A stretch of DNA of 47,553 bases, taken from positions 1 through 47,553 of the forward strand of contig JAABTK010000031.1 of assembly GCA_011389885.1 (NCBI GenBank). The letters are read 5' to 3'. The position numbers were made by a program, and so were the translations under genes. Origin of the DNA: Gammaproteobacteria bacterium (lineage in GTDB: Bacteria; Pseudomonadota; Gammaproteobacteria; Chromatiales; Chromatiaceae). Numbering within the stretch: position 1 is the first letter of the stretch; the number at the start of each line of letters is the position of its first letter. Positions 44,208-47,553 of the stretch are shown here, piece by piece. The notes under the pieces are model-generated. The model was given only the letters and a program-made list of their open reading frames with translations, did not search any database and was not told the DNA's origin.

Positions 44208-46148
44208 ATGCATCAACTTGGCTTTCCTTTGCTCACCCTGCCTGAGATCTTTCGTGACAATTTTTTCTATGTCCCTGATTATCAGCGCGGTTATGCCTGG
44301 AGCGACTCCAACGTCGATGACCTTTTGCAGGATATTCTTCACTTAATGCGAGTACCGGATACGCAGATCAATCACTACACGGGCACCCTGGTATTAACCA
44401 AACCCAAAGAGGAGCAACGAATCCCCCGTTTTGGCTTGGTGGATGGCCAGCAGCGCATGACCACACTGGTGATCTTGATGCGCTGTATCGCGGAAGCTTC
44501 GGAAAAGCTCGACGCAGATCGACATCGCTATCTGCAAGAGACCTATGTGATTCGTGGGGAGCCAGGCAATGAGCAATCGGTTATGTTGCTCGGCAAGGAG
44601 ATCCAGCCGTATTTCTCTCGGGTTATTATTGGCAATGATTCGAAGGAGCAAGTACCAATCGAGTACAACTCTCATCAGGCACTATTGGATGCAAAAGAGC
44701 GAATAACAAACTGGGTAGCAAAGCATTCCAAAGACAGCGAAACCTTTCTTAATACGCTGGTGAACTCAGTCGAAAGGAGACTCGGCTTCCTCGTCTACAG
44801 TCCGCAAGATATCGCGGAAGTGGGGATTATGTTCGAGGTAATCAACAACCGTGGCAAGGAGCTAAGCGAACTCGAGAAGGTTAAAAATTACCTGATCTAT
44901 AGTTGCGCTAAACTCGGCGCGGAAACCTTGCGCGATCAGGTCAATGAGAGCTGGTCGCAGGTATTACGCTATCTGCGGGCAGCACGTCGCACCAGCTCCC
45001 AAGATGAGTCTGCATTTCTGCGCTACTGTTCAGTAGTGCATTTAGGGCTAAGCAAGAGCAGCAGTCAGGATGTTTACCTTTGGATGAAAAACAACTGGAA
45101 TATAGAGACAGCACTTTCTTCGCGCGATGAAAAGCAAGAGATTGTTAAGCAAATTACCGATTTTGTAAGGTTCATGGAACCGGCATCAATGTGGTATGCA
45201 GCTTTGTTCGGACAACAGCACGAAGGCATTCCAAAAGAAATCATCGATGCCCTTGAAGATTTGCGCTCGCAAAACACCCATGCCTCTGTAATGCCGCTTA
45301 TCTTGGCTGTTCTGATCAAGAAAAAAGGGGAAGGGGAGGAAACCAGGCGATTATTACAACTCGTTGCCATCCTCAATTTTAGGGTTTATGTCGCGCAGGG
45401 CATCACTTTACGCAGCGACAGCGGCCAAGGAGACCTTTATGAATTGGCAAAAGCATACTACCACGACGTGTGGACAACCCTGTTACCAGATTATGCCGGG
45501 GAGGTGAAGGTCGATACCCACGAAAAATGGTTGGAATGGGAGCTGTGTGATTTTGTCCAAAAATACAGTAATAATGAGGCCCTTGAGAACTCATTCTATT
45601 TACAGGAAGGTGGTTACGACGATTTCTACCATTGGGGCGGCCTGCGCTATTTCCTAATGTGTTACGAGGCGGATATACAACCCAAAAAGACGATCCCCAT
45701 CGACCGCATCTTGCTTGGCCGATACGAGGGAAAGACCAACGACTATTATTCTATTGAGCATGTATGGGCCCAGAAAAACCGAAACGCCGAAGGTCAAAAC
45801 AATAGATATCAGGATCAGTTGACCAAACGACGACTAGGGAATTTTGTCTTGTTAGAAATGGGCATAAACATCGCCTCACAAGACCTGGACATAGAAGAAA
45901 AACTGGTGGTTTATTCAAACCCGGATCAGCCGACTGATTTGCAGCAGGTGCGCTTGCTTGAAAAAGACGCGGAGATGGCTCTTCAAGAGGTTGAGAATAT
46001 CCATGCCCGCTATACCAAGAATCGGTACTACGACCTATACAGCCAGATTTGTAATCGGCAGGAAGAGCGGTTTGTAGAGTTCGCTTTGCGGCGTTGGTCC
46101 ATTGATGGTTTTATTTGCACCGACCACAATGCACAAGAAGAAGAGTGA
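44208..46148 (+). CDS. DUF262/DUF1524 (GmrSD-type) predicted restriction nuclease
   Basis: 646 residues, ATG 44208 behind CAGGAGA. The N-terminal DUF262 (ParB/Srx-like) domain includes YVPDYQRGYAWSDSNVDDLL and GLVDGQQRMTTLVILMR, with the nucleotide-handling motif DGQQR at residues 79-83. The C-terminal DUF1524 HNH-type nuclease shows YSIEHVWAQ (His518) and RRLGNFVLLE (Asn near 545). GmrSD proteins are NTP-dependent enzymes that cut modified phage DNA. The gene is noticeably more AT-rich than its neighbours, indicating recent acquisition. The usual EHxxPQ is EHVWAQ here, a possible divergence of the active site. Confidence 0.9.
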   Translation: MHQLGFPLLTLPEIFRDNFFYVPDYQRGYAWSDSNVDDLLQDILHLMRVPDTQINHYTGTLVLTKPKEEQRIPRFGLVDGQQRMTTLVILMRCIAEASEKLDADRHRYLQETYVIRGEPGNEQSVMLLGKEIQPYFSRVIIGNDSKEQVPIEYNSHQALLDAKERITNWVAKHSKDSETFLNTLVNSVERRLGFLVYSPQDIAEVGIMFEVINNRGKELSELEKVKNYLIYSCAKLGAETLRDQVNESWSQVLRYLRAARRTSSQDESAFLRYCSVVHLGLSKSSSQDVYLWMKNNWNIETALSSRDEKQEIVKQITDFVRFMEPASMWYAALFGQQHEGIPKEIIDALEDLRSQNTHASVMPLILAVLIKKKGEGEETRRLLQLVAILNFRVYVAQGITLRSDSGQGDLYELAKAYYHDVWTTLLPDYAGEVKVDTHEKWLEWELCDFVQKYSNNEALENSFYLQEGGYDDFYHWGGLRYFLMCYEADIQPKKTIPIDRILLGRYEGKTNDYYSIEHVWAQKNRNAEGQNNRYQDQLTKRRLGNFVLLEMGINIASQDLDIEEKLVVYSNPDQPTDLQQVRLLEKDAEMALQEVENIHARYTKNRYYDLYSQICNRQEERFVEFALRRWSIDGFICTDHNAQEEE

Positions 46149-46230
46149 GCTAACCTAGCGCTGTGGGTATTCCTTGGCGGCTCTGCCGCCCGAGACTACA
46201 AGAAACAGTTTTCTCGCTCGAATAATAGAC

Positions 46231-46323
46231 GGCGGCTCTTAATCCGGGAGATGGTGCGTTACGGCGCGGAAAGGTCTGAGATGCCTTCAAAGGCTGTGCC
46301 GCGCGCCTAACGCACCCTACAAT
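46231..46323. repeat. 93-bp repeat, block A copy 1
   Basis: GGCGGCTCTTAATCCGGGAG to CGCACCCTACAAT, with inner inverted ends GGTGCGTTACGGCGCG and CGCGCGCCTAACGCACC. It recurs almost unchanged at 46734-46826. Such GTGCGTTA-ended palindromes are dispersed repeats in many proteobacteria. Confidence 0.8.
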
Positions 46324-46349
46324 TGGTCTGGTTCCGATGCCAAGCCCTT

Positions 46350-46412
46350 CTCTCGCCAAGACGCAAAGCGCGCCAAGAAAAACCCTTTGCGGACTTGGCG
46401 CCTTGGCGAGAG
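46350..46412. repeat. CTCTCGCCAAG inverted repeat
   Basis: CTCTCGCCAAG (46350-46360) is matched by CTTGGCGAGAG (46402-46412), with further partial pairing inside. This is a common noncoding palindrome class. Confidence 0.7.
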
Positions 46413-46481
46413 TCTTTTGCCTGGTGTCGGGGTCTTCTGCGGCACCTGGGCCCTGGCGGCTCTGCCGGCCGAGTGACTCGA

Positions 46482-46593
46482 CTGGTTCCCAAGCTCCGCT
46501 TGGGAACCCGGAGGGGCAGCTCGGCGGCCCGAACCCGCTTTCGGCAAGCAGAGCTTGCGGCACCGCATTCCCAAATGGAATTTGGGAACGAGG
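46482..46593. repeat. About 110-bp repeat, block C copy 1
   Basis: Starts CTGGTTCCCAAGCTCCGCTT, includes GGCAAGCAGAGCTTGC and TTCCCAAATGGAATTTGGGAA palindromes, and ends AACGAGG. It recurs at 46829-46926 with a small deletion near its left end. Confidence 0.8.
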
Positions 46594-46733
46594 AAAGGAA
46601 CGAGTAGAGACGGCGAGTCTGCGTAGGGTGCGTTAGCCCCGCCTCAATTAAAACAGGTACACTCGACGCGCCCTGGAATCGGACCATCACTCCGGCACTC
46701 GGAAACTTGGCGCGGGGCGTAACGCACCATGGC

Positions 46734-46826
46734 GGCGGCTCTTAACCCAGGGAATGGTGCGTTACGGCGCGCAAAGGCCTGAGATGCCTTCAAAGGCTGT
46801 ACCGCGCGCCTAACGCACCCTACAAT
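46734..46826. repeat. 93-bp repeat, block A copy 2
   Basis: Second copy of the repeat at 46231-46323, same length, with a handful of substitutions, several of them compensatory within the palindrome. Confidence 0.8.
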
Positions 46827-46828
46827 AA

Positions 46829-46926
46829 CTGGTTGGGAACCCGGGAGGGGCGGCTCTGCCGCCCGAACTCGCTTTCGGCAAGCAGAGCTTGCGGCACTGC
46901 GTTCCCAAATGGAATTTGGGAACGAG
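46829..46926. repeat. About 98-bp repeat, block C copy 2
   Basis: Second copy of the repeat at 46482-46593, immediately following block A copy 2. The order of blocks is A, C, A, C, as expected if a composite segment had been duplicated. Confidence 0.8.
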
Positions 46927-47114
46927 GGGAGACGGCGAGAGAACTTCAAGGAACAGCAACAACGGAGACCCCATGGCAACCTTTCGGCTGGTGTCGGGGG
47001 TCTCCCGCGGCGCCTGTGCCTTGGCGGCTTTGCCGCCCGATTCGACAACGCCCGGCAGGGCCGCCAAAATGTGACGCTGGTACAAAGCCGGTTTCATTTT
47101 TATAGGCCAGTCTC

Positions 47115-47520
47115 ATGAAGCTAACCACCGTTCGCATCGCGGGTTTCAAGTCCTTTCACCACCAGCTCCGATGGCTCGCTGCGCTTCATGGCGCTTGCCA
47201 CCCTTCTATTACAACCACCGGAACTGCTGCCGCGGGTGGTGGTGCTGGGCGAGCCGGAGCTGGGCCTGCATCCCGGGGCGATCCTGGAGTTGGCCGGCAT
47301 GATCAAGCGGGCTTCAAAGAGCACTCAAATCGTATTGGCCACACAGTCCACCCGGTTGGTGGACGGATTCTCACCGGAGCAGATAAGGATTGTAGGGCGC
47401 GCCACTGACATGGGGGCCAGCCTTGTACGGCAGTTGGATACGGAACAGCTCGGTGAATGGCTGGGGCGTTACAGTCTCTCGGAGCTGTGGGAGAAAAATG
47501 TGCTGGGGGGCCAGCCATGA
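47115..47520 (+). pseudogene. Internally deleted AAA (RecF/SMC-like) ATPase
   Basis: The frame starting at 47115 gives MKLTTVRIAGFKSFHH, the typical N-terminus of AAA_21/RecF-like ATPases. The C-terminal part of such a protein is in a different frame: SSDGSLRFMALATLLLQP, then VVVLGEPELGLHP, then STQIVLATQSTRLVDGFSPE, ending at 47520. Roughly 250 residues that should lie between them, including the Walker A loop, are missing. The Walker B Asp (normally LDEPE) is Gly. The remaining frame from ATG 47188 (110 residues) overlaps the next gene by ATGA and may still be translated, but it cannot hydrolyse ATP. Confidence 0.8.
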
Positions 47521-47553
47521 TCCGCATCCACATCACCGCCGAAGGGCAAACGG
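47517..47553 (+). CDS. DUF4276 (TOPRIM-like) protein, N-terminal fragment at window edge
   Basis: Only 12 residues are visible: MIRIHITAEGQT. This matches the start of DUF4276 proteins, which typically begin with this strand and the EGQTE acidic motif of a TOPRIM-like fold. The ATG overlaps the stop of the truncated ATPase gene. AAA_21 ATPase plus DUF4276 is a recurrent pair in predicted defence loci, which supports the assignment despite the short length. Confidence 0.65.
   Translation, partial: MIRIHITAEGQT

Larger units (their letters stand above)
46149..47114. other. Noncoding repeat-rich region between two defence-type loci
   Basis: About 970 bases without a gene. It contains two copies each of two repeat blocks (annotated separately), a further near-repeat of a short Pro/Gly-type segment (about 46428-46470 and 46990-47035), and a hairpin at 46350-46412. 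Open frames here are Arg/Pro-rich shadows of the repeats. Confidence 0.6.

Overview
The window looks like a chromosomal segment of a GC-rich gammaproteobacterium. The strongest lineage clue is a 15-gene minus-strand block (5531-20215) in the classic proteobacterial order rpsB-tsf-pyrH-frr-uppS-cdsA-dxr-rseP-bamA-skp-lpxD-fabZ-lpxA-lpxB-rnhB. It implies a diderm envelope with lipid A. A sulfide:quinone oxidoreductase with three correctly spaced cysteines and a periplasmic DsrE-like protein suggest a sulfur-oxidising lifestyle, possibly Chromatiales-like. That placement is inference.

Layout. 1-4600 is an AT-richer accessory island. It holds a partial REP-associated transposase with a duplicated 5' end, a HicBA toxin-antitoxin pair, and a short integron-type cassette array on the minus strand. 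One attC site in the array is interrupted by an ORF-less group II intron. Directly beside the second attC lie an immunity-type gene and a small secreted RHS toxin. About 4610-5377 shows no convincing gene, and a small membrane protein follows. 5531-20215 is the translation / isoprenoid / lipid A / outer-membrane assembly block. It is read from a clear sigma-70-type promoter at 20381-20409 through a long rpsB leader. Divergently, 20471-30079 (plus) carries map, glnD, a small Arg/Gln-rich secreted protein, a large secreted metalloprotease with two P-domains, and an exopolyphosphatase.

30094-41495 is a mosaic of metabolic and regulatory genes: a glycosyltransferase, the sulfide:quinone oxidoreductase, an acyltransferase fused to a cyclic-nucleotide-binding domain, an RRM protein, and a TetR/DsrE cluster with a near-perfect operator. 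It also has divergent mtnA and mtaD (methylthioadenosine salvage) and a DUF302/metallo-beta-lactamase pair. Noncoding repeats punctuate it: two related elements with long terminal inverted repeats (30094-30467 and 39941-40242) and a 174-bp REP-containing tandem duplication (36771-37132).

41647-47553 becomes accessory again: a tandem-AAA+ ATPase, a DUF4177 protein, a DUF262/DUF1524 (GmrSD-type) predicted anti-phage nuclease of clearly lower GC, a stretch of duplicated palindromic repeats, and an internally deleted ATPase gene overlapping the start of a DUF4276 gene at the window edge. No tRNA, rRNA or CRISPR array was seen.

Best candidates for unusual biology: the group II intron in the attC site (removing it restores a canonical GTTAGGC attC end), the possible packaging of a secreted RHS toxin-immunity pair as an integron cassette, the acyltransferase-cNMP fusion, and the GmrSD-like and decayed ATPase/DUF4276 loci at the right end.
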